IMG/VR virus record: IMGVR_UViG_3300049846_000816
Span: 1-28,693 of that record
Origin: a virus
Direction: 5' to 3' (one strand)
DNA: 28,693 bases
Below the pieces are notes generated by a model. That model was not told where the DNA came from. It saw only the letters and a list, made by a program, of their open reading frames with translations, and made no database searches. Shown here in pieces: positions 14,377 through 21,173 of this stretch (position 1 is the stretch's first letter; every line of letters starts with the position of its first letter). Both the position numbers and the translations under genes were made by a program.

Positions 14377-14838
14377 TCAACCTCCTATGGCCTTCACGGC
14401 GGCGTCACCGGTCATCCACGCGCCAACGTCGAACGACGGGCAAGCGGTTCCGGGAGTGCCCGGCACATCGCGGTGGCCGATGATGCGGGCGCTGGGGTAG
14501 CGCGTTGAGAGATCGAGCAGCAGCGCCCGTAGGGCGTCCCACTGCGGGTCGGTGAAGTTCGCCTCTGGCGACCTTCCGTCATCGGCCAGCCCGCCGACCA
14601 TGCAGATGCCCACGCTATCGAAGTTGCGCGGGCGTGCGTGTGCGCCGATCTCGTCGATGGCGCGGCCGGTTTCGATGGAGCCGTCGCGGCGGATGACGTA
14701 GTGATAGCCGACCTTCGTGAAGCCCCGTCGGCGGTGCCACACGTCGATCTCCTTCACGCCGATGTCCATCTTCGCCATGGTGGCGGAAGAGTGGACGACG
14801 ATCAGGTTCGTTGCTTTGCGTTTATCGATGATGCTCAC
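14377..14838 (-). CDS. N-acetylmuramoyl-L-alanine amidase (T7 lysozyme, gp3.5-like)
   Basis: Zinc amidase that cleaves peptidoglycan; in T7 it also binds and inhibits the phage RNA polymerase. 153 residues (T7 151). Conserved: IVVHSSAT (zinc ligand H16), GYHYVIRRDGSIETGR (Y45), GICMVGG, NFTDPQWDALRALL, IIGHRDV (H122) and ACPSFDV (C133, third zinc ligand). The loop between H122 and C133 is longer than in T7, and the catalytic Lys of the T7 sequence APKACPSF is replaced by Thr (PGTACPSF). Its mechanism may thus resemble cellular amidases more. ATGA overlap with the upstream membrane-protein gene. Confidence 0.94.
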   Translation of the reverse strand: MSIIDKRKATNLIVVHSSATMAKMDIGVKEIDVWHRRRGFTKVGYHYVIRRDGSIETGRAIDEIGAHARPRNFDSVGICMVGGLADDGRSPEANFTDPQWDALRALLLDLSTRYPSARIIGHRDVPGTPGTACPSFDVGAWMTGDAAVKAIGG

Positions 14839-15074
14839 GGTTCTTCTCCGACCGCGATCCTGCGAAGGGACAGGAAGAAGCCGATGACCTCCCAGCGAGC
14901 GTTGCGGTACAGTCGCACGCGGATCATCGCAGCCCCGGTGAAGTCGAGGAACAGCAGGTAGATGATCACGGCGATCATGCCGAACAGCAGCTCAAGGATC
15001 AGGAAGGCTAGCCCGATGGGCATCACGACGCAGATGCGCCAAACGAGGCGCAATGCACGCTCGGTGTGGCTCAT
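14835..15074 (-). CDS. Small membrane protein, 79 residues, next to amidase
   Basis: MSHTERALRLVWRICVVMPI, then GLAFLILELLFGMIAVIIYL, then LFLDFTGAAMIRV and a charged tail. Two hydrophobic stretches (about 11-30 and 31-50) are nearly fused, so one long or two short transmembrane helices are possible. The ATG overlaps the endonuclease stop (ATGA), and its stop overlaps the amidase start (ATGA). A lysis role is possible from position, but a recognisable holin already exists at 3400-3804. Confidence 0.75.
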   Translation of the reverse strand: MSHTERALRLVWRICVVMPIGLAFLILELLFGMIAVIIYLLFLDFTGAAMIRVRLYRNARWEVIGFFLSLRRIAVGEEP

Positions 15075-15529
15075 CGCTTTGGCTCCTTGAACCACGCGGA
15101 GGGTATCGGCGCCTTCGCATAGGGGATGCCATGCGTCTCGCACCACTTCGCGTAGGTGGTCTTCGACGTCTTGCTGATGCGGGCGTTGGGGTTGTTGAAG
15201 ACGATCCGAATGTCCAGATCGGGACGCTGCTCCTTGATGAGCTTGTGCTTCTTCCGGTCTGCGGTGACGAAGCGCCCCTTGGTCTCGACGATGATCCCGT
15301 TGGGCAGGCGGAAGTCGGCCGTGTACTTGGCCATCCGCGCCGGCACTTCGTACTCAATGAGGCAGCCGCCGTCGTCGACTGGCGTCTTGTCCTCGTACGC
15401 GACAGGCAGCCCGGTGGCCGCCTCGATCTGCGCTGCGATCTCTTTCTCAAGACCACTGCGGAAACCGAGGCGGCGGGCTACGTCGCGGACCTTAGAAGTC
15501 CGCACCGTCGTCGTTCTTGGAGGAGTCAT
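15071..15529 (-). CDS. Endonuclease I, Holliday junction resolvase (T7 gp3-like)
   Basis: Resolves branched DNA and degrades host DNA. Catalytic segment KYTADFRLPNGIIVETKGRF has the D...E-x-K triad of T7 gp3 (D55, E65, K67). DRKKHKLIKEQRPDLDIRIV and the C-terminal IPSAWFKEPKR also match T7. ATG at 15529 gives 152 residues. GTG at 15505 gives 144 residues and puts FRSGLE at exactly the T7 position (residue 15), but has no Shine-Dalgarno. The gene overlaps the 3' end of the SSB gene by 14 to 38 nt. Part of its coding sequence (15307-15335) is copied at 6706-6734. Confidence 0.95.
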   Translation of the reverse strand: MTPPRTTTVRTSKVRDVARRLGFRSGLEKEIAAQIEAATGLPVAYEDKTPVDDGGCLIEYEVPARMAKYTADFRLPNGIIVETKGRFVTADRKKHKLIKEQRPDLDIRIVFNNPNARISKTSKTTYAKWCETHGIPYAKAPIPSAWFKEPKR

Positions 15530-16226
15530 CGCCGCCAGTCGCCTGGTCAGCGCCATCGACGGCGTCGTCCGTGCCGTCGACCGGCTCGCCCGCCGCACTG
15601 CTGGCGTCGAAGCCGTCCTCGTCGTTGGTGTCGTCGCCGAAGCCGTACTCGTCGGCGCCGCGCTCGCTACCCGAGACGAGCTTCACGACCTTCACCGCTT
15701 CGAGGTACAGCTTAACGCCGGCGCCCACGCTGGGCGTCTGGCCGTAGCCGTCCATGGTGAACGTCGCGTAGCCCTCGGAGCCGCCCCACACCGCGACGGC
15801 GCAGGTCTTGTCGGCCTTGCGCGGCAGCGGCTTGCCCTTCGCGTCGAACAGCGGGACGTAGCGCTTCCACTCCTTGCCGGTCTTCTTCGACTTGCCCGAG
15901 TGGGTGGCCTTCAGGGTGAAGATCGTGTAGCCCGTCTCGTTGCCGTCGTCGTCGGTCTCGGCCTTGTACGGGCAGTTCTTGATCGACCAGCTCTTGGCGA
16001 TGGCGGGCGTCTTCGCGGCCGTACGGAGGGACTTGAGGGTCTCCTCGCCGAGCGCGTCGATGCGCTTGATGAACTCCTGCGTCTTAGGATTGTCGTTGGG
16101 CAGGCGCACCTTGAGAGTGAACTCGCCCTGATCCTTGTACTTGAAGTCCGGGGCGCTGATCTTCGGATAGCCCACGAACACGCACTTCGGCGTCGTGAAC
16201 TGTTCCTTCTTCGGTTTGTCGCTCAT
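15492..16226 (-). CDS. Single-stranded DNA-binding protein (T7 gp2.5-like)
   Basis: Coats ssDNA and coordinates the replisome. 244 residues from ATG 16226 (T7 gp2.5 has 232). An OB-fold-type core includes KCVFVGYPKISAPDFKYKDQ, GEFTLKVRLP, and YTIFTLKATHSGKSKKTGKE. The last 60 residues are Asp/Gly/Ala-rich and acidic, ending NDDGADF. An acidic tail ending in Phe is the hallmark of gp2.5, where it contacts polymerase and helicase. The upstream gene stops 4 nt before this ATG; endonuclease I overlaps its end. Order SSB-endonuclease-amidase is as in T7 2.5-3-3.5. Confidence 0.93.
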   Translation of the reverse strand: MSDKPKKEQFTTPKCVFVGYPKISAPDFKYKDQGEFTLKVRLPNDNPKTQEFIKRIDALGEETLKSLRTAAKTPAIAKSWSIKNCPYKAETDDDGNETGYTIFTLKATHSGKSKKTGKEWKRYVPLFDAKGKPLPRKADKTCAVAVWGGSEGYATFTMDGYGQTPSVGAGVKLYLEAVKVVKLVSGSERGADEYGFGDDTNDEDGFDASSAAGEPVDGTDDAVDGADQATGGDDSSKNDDGADF

Positions 16227-16230
16227 GCGA

Positions 16231-16410
16231 TCAGTGATCCGTGTTGATTGCGGTGTCGGTGGAGAACGAACGCGGGTCGATGCCCTCTTGCAGCAGGGCT
16301 GCCTCCAGATCGGTAGGGAGGGCGAGATCGCGTCGTGCGTAGAGACGGGCCTGCGCAGCGAGGCGCTGAGCGGCACGCGATAGGTGGGCTTCCTGAGCGT
16401 CGATGCGCAT
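16231..16410 (-). CDS. Hypothetical protein, 59 residues
   Basis: MRIDAQEAHLSRAAQRLAAQ, then ARLYARRDLALPTDLEAALL, then QEGIDPRSFSTDTAINTDH. It fills the gap between two genes, with GAAGGA about ten bases before ATG and a stop 4 nt before the SSB ATG. The first half is Ala/Arg-rich and should form one long helix. Family not recognised. Confidence 0.65.
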   Translation of the reverse strand: MRIDAQEAHLSRAAQRLAAQARLYARRDLALPTDLEAALLQEGIDPRSFSTDTAINTDH

Positions 16411-16437
16411 GCGTAGTGGTTCCTTCGTTGGTGTGGA

Positions 16438-16806
16438 TCAGTGCAGGTTGAAGGCGTAGATGCGGCGGCGCTCGGCCTCTCGCTCGGTCTCGCCCGGGAG
16501 GAGGAAACCTTTGATCACGCAGAGGTCGTTGAGTGGCGCGTCGGTGGCGAGGCCGTACTCGGTGATCCGCTTCCAGCCCTTCATCGTCTCGCGGACAGGC
16601 ACGATCTCCATGCGGATCGACGCGACGCCGTCGTGAGGCTTGAAGGGGTCCGGCATCTCGTCCGTGCTGCGCCACGGAACGATGTGCGCGGGGCGCATGA
16701 TCGGGTAGACGCGGCCTCGGCCTTCCATCTCGGCGGGCGCCGGGATCGTTCCCAGCACCCGCTCGTGGTTCTTCACGTCAACCACGGTGACGCGATGTTG
16801 CGCCAT
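16438..16806 (-). CDS. Hypothetical protein, 122 residues
   Basis: MAQHRVTVVDVKNHERVLGT ... ETEREAERRRIYAFNLH. The sequence shows a mixed alpha/beta protein with a WRSTDEMPDPFKPHD segment in the middle; I recognise no domain. Its ATG overlaps the stop of the preceding gene (TGATG). Middle gene region downstream of the promoter at 18266-18283. Confidence 0.75.
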   Translation of the reverse strand: MAQHRVTVVDVKNHERVLGTIPAPAEMEGRGRVYPIMRPAHIVPWRSTDEMPDPFKPHDGVASIRMEIVPVRETMKGWKRITEYGLATDAPLNDLCVIKGFLLPGETEREAERRRIYAFNLH

Positions 16807-17066
16807 CAGAGGGCGTGCTTGCCCTTCGACGCCTCGCCCTTGCCCTGCACCAGCACGGCCGGCAGCGGGACGAAGACCAGTGCGTTCGCCACGCTCTGCT
16901 GGTCACCAATGATAAGCGTCTGGTTCGTGCGGTAGAGCCAACCGCCGGGAACGCGCAGGCGATCGGTGATGTCGGACGCCGCGAAGCCTTTATCGGCCTC
17001 GCTGTCGCTGCAGACCGGCTCCCAACCGTGGTTGCCGTTTCCCTTGTACGTCTGTTGCTTTGCCAT
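16806..17066 (-). CDS. Hypothetical protein, 86 residues
   Basis: MAKQQTYKGNGNHGWEPVCS ... LVQGKGEASKGKHAL. The second ATG (17066) was chosen because AGGAG lies eight bases upstream; the first (17072) would be only three bases from it. GWLYRTNQTLIIGD and ANALVFVPLP look like beta strands. Coupled to the next gene by TGATG. No family recognised. Confidence 0.75.
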   Translation of the reverse strand: MAKQQTYKGNGNHGWEPVCSDSEADKGFAASDITDRLRVPGGWLYRTNQTLIIGDQQSVANALVFVPLPAVLVQGKGEASKGKHAL

Positions 17067-17093
17067 GTGCATGTGCTCCTGTGGTGGAGTGGA

Positions 17094-17324
17094 TCAGACG
17101 AGCTGATCGGCGGCGATGAACGCAGCCATGGACGACGCGGCGCGGTCCAGCGCGTCGGCGCGATCGAACGACAGCTTGATCAGCTTGGCGACCGCCTCGT
17201 AGGCTTCGCCGCGCGTGTTGAACTGGACGAACTCGCCGTTGCGGGTGACGAAGCCGTCGCCGTTCGAGGCGTGGACGCGCGGCTGGCCGGGGAGGGTCTC
17301 GTCGATGGTGATGATGATCTTCAT
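17094..17324 (-). CDS. Hypothetical protein, 76 residues
   Basis: MKIIITIDETLPGQPRVHAS, then NGDGFVTRNGEFVQFNTRGE, then a helical end AYEAVAKLIKLSFDRADALD. It reads as a small beta-beta-alpha protein. AGGAG lies 11 bases before the ATG. Function unknown; part of the middle operon. Confidence 0.7.
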   Translation of the reverse strand: MKIIITIDETLPGQPRVHASNGDGFVTRNGEFVQFNTRGEAYEAVAKLIKLSFDRADALDRAASSMAAFIAADQLV

Positions 17325-17338
17325 GATGTGTGTGTCTC

Positions 17339-17569
17339 CTATTCGTTGCGTTCGGCCTTGAGGTTGCTGACAACCTCCTCGGCGTCGTGGATGGCGACCT
17401 CGCGGCTGATGATCTCGGTCACCGCATTGGTCAGCTCGGTGCGGGTGTCATAGAGCTTCGGCTCTACGTAGCGACCGAGTTCACGGCGGGCGTCGCCGGT
17501 GTTCAGGGTGTATCGTCCGTCGAGCTTGCCGACGATGAGGACGATGTCCAGGCGGGGCTTCGCGATCAG
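17339..17569 (-). CDS. Hypothetical protein, 76 residues, apparent CTG start
   Basis: LIAKPRLDIVLIVGKLDGRY, then TLNTGDARRELGRYVEPKLY, then a helical end TELTNAVTEIISREVAIHDAE. The coding frame has no ATG, GTG or TTG near its 5' end. The CTG at 17569-17567 follows AAGGAGG with a 7-nt spacer and overlaps the stop of the upstream gene as CTGA, the same layout as the ATGA overlaps elsewhere in this operon. A TTG at 17683 would extend it through the upstream gene in another frame and is less likely. Function unknown. Confidence 0.65.
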   Translation of the reverse strand: MIAKPRLDIVLIVGKLDGRYTLNTGDARRELGRYVEPKLYDTRTELTNAVTEIISREVAIHDAEEVVSNLKAERNE

Positions 17570-17826
17570 CGCAGCTCCTCCTTCATGTAGCGGGCGACGG
17601 CACCGAACTCGGGGCGCTTGCCGTCCTGATCGTTCATGATGTTGGTGACTGCACGGAACGCGTCCTGCGCCGGCATACCCCAATGCTCGGCAAGCATCAG
17701 GAAGGCGGCAGCCATCGCGAGCATCTGCTCGTGCGGCTGGAAGCCTCGCTGCGTCGCGTCGATCACCGCCATGGTGGCGTTGGCGACCCGGCGCGGGTTG
17801 GCGTTGTTCATCAGATCGCGGTTCAT
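17566..17826 (-). CDS. Hypothetical helical protein, 86 residues
   Basis: MNRDLMNNANPRRVANATMA ... FGAVARYMKEELR. Almost entirely helical by composition, with a segment HEQMLAMAAAFLMLAEHWG resembling short helical proteins found in podovirus middle regions. The ATG overlaps the stop of the preceding gene (ATGA). The AAGGAGG near its 3' end serves the next gene. Confidence 0.75.
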   Translation of the reverse strand: MNRDLMNNANPRRVANATMAVIDATQRGFQPHEQMLAMAAAFLMLAEHWGMPAQDAFRAVTNIMNDQDGKRPEFGAVARYMKEELR

Positions 17827-18233
17827 TTCACCTCTCTCGGCGGGTTGACGGAGTAGCTGGTGTAGAGGACCTCAGACACCGACAGCCCGGGGACGCGGGC
17901 GTAGCTCTCGTGGTACCGGATCGCTTTCTCCTCGGTGTCGGCTGAAACGAGCTGCGAGCTGCCCGTCGGCGTGACCACCACGAACGACCAGCGCTCGACC
18001 GGCGGGTGGCGCTCGACGCAGTCGCACTCGACGGAGCCGCCGCGCATCAGCATCAGCTCCCGGCCCTCGTGCGGACCGTCGACCCAGCGGACGAAGTAGT
18101 TGCGCTCGGTGGCGAAGAGGACCTCGAAGGTCGCGTGCAGCGGCCTGCCGATGAAGTAGCGCCTGCCGACGGCGAGGGTCTTCGAGCGGCCCGGGGCGCC
18201 GCGTTCCATTGCCGTGTCGAACATCGTGCCCAT
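17823..18233 (-). CDS. Hypothetical protein, 136 residues, first middle gene
   Basis: MGTMFDTAMERGAPGRSKTL ... LYTSYSVNPPREVK. Beta-rich middle (YFIGRPLHATFEVLFATERN, then YFVRWVDGPHEGRELMLMRG), with a CDCVERHPP motif containing two Cys. AGGAGG lies five bases before the ATG. It is the first gene downstream of the promoter at 18266-18283, with a 5' leader of only about 33 nt, so it should be among the first products of the phage polymerase. No family recognised. Confidence 0.75.
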   Translation of the reverse strand: MGTMFDTAMERGAPGRSKTLAVGRRYFIGRPLHATFEVLFATERNYFVRWVDGPHEGRELMLMRGGSVECDCVERHPPVERWSFVVVTPTGSSQLVSADTEEKAIRYHESYARVPGLSVSEVLYTSYSVNPPREVK

Positions 18234-18265
18234 ACGGGCCTCCTGTGTGAGCGTTTAGGGATAGG

Positions 18266-18283
18266 CGTTAGTGCAACCTAATT
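18266..18283 (-). promoter_or_regulatory. Phage RNA polymerase promoter, middle genes
   Basis: Exact consensus AATTAGGTTGCACTAACG on the minus strand. The stop codon TAG of the small upstream gene (18278-18469) lies inside it. Drives the operon from 18233 to 14222, including SSB, endonuclease I and amidase. Confidence 0.95.
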
Positions 18284-18469
18284 GGGTCGCCGGGCCGTCC
18301 TCGACGCGACGTCGAGCCTCTTAGCCAGCTCTCTAAGCAGGGCGGCCAAGCGCGTCTGTCCCAGCGTGTCGACGAGAGCGGCGTGCTGATGCGCGACGCG
18401 GATGAGAGAGGCCGTAGGGAACTCGGCGGGGTGAGGAGCGACGGTCTCGGGTTTTATCACACGCTTCAT
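18278..18469 (-). CDS. Hypothetical protein, 63 residues, after RNA polymerase
   Basis: MKRVIKPETVAPHPAEFPTA, then SLIRVAHQHAALVDTLGQTR, then LAALLRELAKRLDVASRTAR. A GGAG element lies about ten bases before the ATG, 27 nt after the polymerase stop. Mostly helical and basic. Its final codons Asn-stop (AAT TAG) are the first bases of the next promoter. Function unknown. Confidence 0.65.
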   Translation of the reverse strand: MKRVIKPETVAPHPAEFPTASLIRVAHQHAALVDTLGQTRLAALLRELAKRLDVASRTARRPN

Positions 18470-18495
18470 GCGGAATGGCTCCGATAGTGGAGGGG

Positions 18496-20967
18496 TTAGG
18501 CGAAGAAGAAATCGCTCCGGAGAACCTGGCTCAGGTCCAGATCGCCAGAAGCGGGGACAGGCGCGAGCTTCTTGCGAGCGGCGTCGTCGAGCATCTCCTC
18601 GATCCCGGCGCGGAATTGCGAGAGCACGTCGTGCTCGCTGTAGAGGTCCACGAAGGCGTGGCGCAGGCACTTCCCGAGCATCTCGGTGTCGGCGGCCAGC
18701 GTGCCGTAGCTGTCGTGGATCATGGCGAACGACGTGATGCCGTTCTCCGTGGCGATGTTGACGCAGGACTGAAGCGCCGACGCGTCCATCGAGTGGACGA
18801 AGTTCGGAGCGATGGCGGTCACCTGCCTGGCCGCGTCGATCTTAGTCGTCTCAGGGCGCAGCGTGAGGTAGACCAACTCGCCGAATATCTTCGTCTTGAT
18901 GCGGACGGTGTCGACCTCCTTGTACGCCTGCTGCACACGGAAGCCCGTGGGCGTGCGCCAGTTGATCGGCAGGCCCGTCTTGCCGGCGAGCCGGGCGCAG
19001 CCTTGCAGCCACGCCATGGCTTCCTTGGCCTTCACCACGACGTCGCTGATCGAGGACCAGACGTGCTTCGCGAGGAAGTGGAGCGCGGCGTTGTGCGCCT
19101 TGCGGTCCCCCTCCCACGGGTCCTTGGCCCCCGTCTCGATCGCCTCACGCACCGCCTCGCCGACGTACTCCTTGCAGCTCATGTACGTACCGCCGTAGGG
19201 CAGCACCATGACCGAGCGCTTCGTGATCTTGCGCGTGACGCCGAAGTCGATCCACCGCTGCGCCGTGTCCGCACCGTCTCCACCTGAGGAGGCGATAAGA
19301 CGCAGCTTGTCCAGAGCCACCCTCGCGACCTCGCCGTAGATGTCGCTGGGCTTGTCGCTGGGGATCAGGTTGACCGCCTTGCCGCCGACCGGGTCGCGCA
19401 GCATGGCGCTGTAGTGCTGGATGCCGTTGCACGAACCGTCGAGCGCGATGGCGAGCCGCGACACGAAGTCGAAGCCCTGCTCGACGAAGCCCAGCCACTC
19501 GAAACAGAACGCGAGGAAACACCACGGGCTATCTGCGTCCTGCCAGAAGTTGCACGACAGAGGATCGCGTGCGCACGCGAGGATCAGCCCTTGGTTGGCC
19601 TCGACCCACGCGATGCGATCTTCGAGGCTCGCCTTGTCGTAGCCGTAGGTGTTCGCGCCGTGGATCGCCAGCCAGCCGGCGGCCATCTCGTCGCCCAGCG
19701 GCTTGCCCTCGGCGAAGTGCAGGAGACCCTTGGCGAGGTCGCCTCCCTGCGGGCTGAGGAACGACGGGATCGAATAGATGCGACCCCGGAAGTCCATGCT
19801 GTGCGGGAAGTAGATCGCCTTCTCAGGGGCGAACCGCTCGGCGGTCTGCAGGATCGAGCAGGTCAGGTGCCGGCGGCTCTCGCTGCGGGCGTTGCGGGCG
19901 TGGGCTTCCGAGGTCGCTCCCTTCCACTCCTTGAACTCGGCCTTCTGCGCCTCGGTCATCTCGCCGGGCTTCAGTTCAGGCGTCAGCCACGCCGGCTTCG
20001 GCGGAAGCTCCGCGCCAACGCGGGAGGGAAGCACGGAGCCGAGGCCCAGCTCCTTCTTCCACATGCAGTCGGCGACCTCCAGCACGCGACGATTCACCGC
20101 CCACGCTGTGGCCTGCACCGCGTTGATCGCGGCGTAGACCTCGGGCATCTCGGTGTTGAATAGCTCGTCGATGTAGCCGGTCGAGCGGGTCTTCACCAGC
20201 GGCTCGCGCCGCACAGCGTTCGTCCAGTAGCCGCCACTCAGCGGGGACGTCCAAGGCTTCGGCGGGATGACGCAAGGGAGGTACACAGGGCACAGCAGGG
20301 CGTGCCTGGCGTGCGCCTTCTCGAACCACTCCAGCGTCTTCGCGGTGCCGCGAACGATCAGCCTTGAGCTCGCGCTCGGGACCACCTCCGACAGTCCCGT
20401 CGCCTCGACGAACAGCTCGATCAGCTTGACGCCCAGGTTGATCGTGTCGGCCACGGGCCACTGCTCCCACGCCAAGCCGTTGCGGTTCATCTGGAACACG
20501 AGCACGCGCCGCCGGTGGCGGGTGTTCGTCGTCTTCTCCAGCGACCGCTCGGTCATCTTGTAGCCGTCCGCAGCGACCTGCTCGAAGGTGCGGAAGCGGA
20601 CCTCGTCCTCGATCGCCATGCCAACACGGTTCGCCAAGGTCTGCAGCATGATCGAACTCGACATCTTGTCGAGGATCACGCGGGCGGTCAGGTAGGCGGC
20701 GGTCTCAGGGTCGACGCCCTCAAGGTACTTCACGGCCTTGTGCCGGCGCCCGGCCTTGCCCGTGTTGGCCGCCTCGACGAACTCGCGGATGGCCTTGGCG
20801 GTCGGCTCGATGGCGGCCTTGAGCATGCGAAGGCCGGCGGGAACCCGGGACTCCTGCCCGTTCTCCTGCGCCTTGAGGAGAGCCTTCTTGTAGCTCTCGA
20901 CGCCCTTCGAGGTCATCTCGCGCTCCAGCTCTGCCTGTCTCTCGAACTCGGGGTGCTGCTGCTGCAT
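18496..20967 (-). CDS. Single-subunit DNA-dependent RNA polymerase (T7 gp1-like)
   Basis: Transcribes phage genes from the specific promoters listed here. 823 residues (T7 883). Catalytic residues: D510 in ALDGSCNGIQHYSAMLRD (motif A), K583 and Y591 in KITKRSVMVLPYGG (motif B; T7 K631, Y639), H751-D752 in AMIHDSYG (motif C). The C-terminus ends FFFA, compared with FAFA in T7. The specificity loop, about residues 686-706 (VRIKTKIFGELVYLTLR), differs from T7 as expected for a different promoter. AGGAG lies six bases before the ATG. A phage promoter 46 nt upstream and a terminator behind that mean the gene is at least partly self-transcribed. Confidence 0.98.
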   Translation of the reverse strand: MQQQHPEFERQAELEREMTSKGVESYKKALLKAQENGQESRVPAGLRMLKAAIEPTAKAIREFVEAANTGKAGRRHKAVKYLEGVDPETAAYLTARVILDKMSSSIMLQTLANRVGMAIEDEVRFRTFEQVAADGYKMTERSLEKTTNTRHRRRVLVFQMNRNGLAWEQWPVADTINLGVKLIELFVEATGLSEVVPSASSRLIVRGTAKTLEWFEKAHARHALLCPVYLPCVIPPKPWTSPLSGGYWTNAVRREPLVKTRSTGYIDELFNTEMPEVYAAINAVQATAWAVNRRVLEVADCMWKKELGLGSVLPSRVGAELPPKPAWLTPELKPGEMTEAQKAEFKEWKGATSEAHARNARSESRRHLTCSILQTAERFAPEKAIYFPHSMDFRGRIYSIPSFLSPQGGDLAKGLLHFAEGKPLGDEMAAGWLAIHGANTYGYDKASLEDRIAWVEANQGLILACARDPLSCNFWQDADSPWCFLAFCFEWLGFVEQGFDFVSRLAIALDGSCNGIQHYSAMLRDPVGGKAVNLIPSDKPSDIYGEVARVALDKLRLIASSGGDGADTAQRWIDFGVTRKITKRSVMVLPYGGTYMSCKEYVGEAVREAIETGAKDPWEGDRKAHNAALHFLAKHVWSSISDVVVKAKEAMAWLQGCARLAGKTGLPINWRTPTGFRVQQAYKEVDTVRIKTKIFGELVYLTLRPETTKIDAARQVTAIAPNFVHSMDASALQSCVNIATENGITSFAMIHDSYGTLAADTEMLGKCLRHAFVDLYSEHDVLSQFRAGIEEMLDDAARKKLAPVPASGDLDLSQVLRSDFFFA

Positions 20968-20985
20968 CGATTGCTCCTAGGTGAA

Positions 20986-21031
20986 CCTATAGGGAGGCAG
21001 GGGGCGCATAGGCGTTAGTGCAACCTAATTG
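20986..21031 (-). repeat. Promoter-leader repeat, copy 1
   Basis: About 46 nt nearly identical to 27907-27953, with about three substitutions and one inserted G. It covers the promoter, a GCGCCCCC run and the palindromic CCTATAGG. A related CCTATAGG also follows the promoter at 6771-6788. Confidence 0.9.
21013..21030 (-). promoter_or_regulatory. Phage RNA polymerase promoter upstream of its own polymerase gene
   Basis: Exact consensus AATTAGGTTGCACTAACG on the minus strand, +1 at 21013. The polymerase ATG is at 20967. The transcribed leader contains CCTATAGGT and the gene's AGGAG. The promoter plus leader (20986-21031) is nearly repeated at 27907-27953. Confidence 0.95.
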
Positions 21032-21093
21032 GTCACGCCTTTGGGCACGCCCGCCTGTCGGGCACACAATCCCCTCCGATGGTGGAGAGGCCG

Positions 21094-21123
21094 TGAAAAA
21101 GGAAAGGCCCCTCTCGGGGGCCT
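21094..21123 (-). terminator. Intrinsic terminator after integrase/att
   Basis: Minus strand: 7-bp perfect stem AGGCCCC / GGGGCCT with a 5-nt loop (plus 21105-21111 and 21117-21123), then TTTCCTTTTT. It should stop transcripts from the integrase operon before the polymerase promoter. Confidence 0.9.
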
Positions 21124-21173
21124 AGGAATTTCCGCGACTTAGGGGGCGTCTCCGGTATCGGAGCGGGTTCCTA

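Noticed and set aside
16433-16452. Possible sixth phage promoter at a GTGCA-containing site
   Set aside because: Only the short GTGCA core agrees; the conserved AATTAGG block is missing.
18475-20163. Long plus-strand frames opposite the RNA polymerase gene
   Set aside because: They mirror the codon bias of the polymerase gene, have no family resemblance, no ribosome binding sites and no promoters on that strand.
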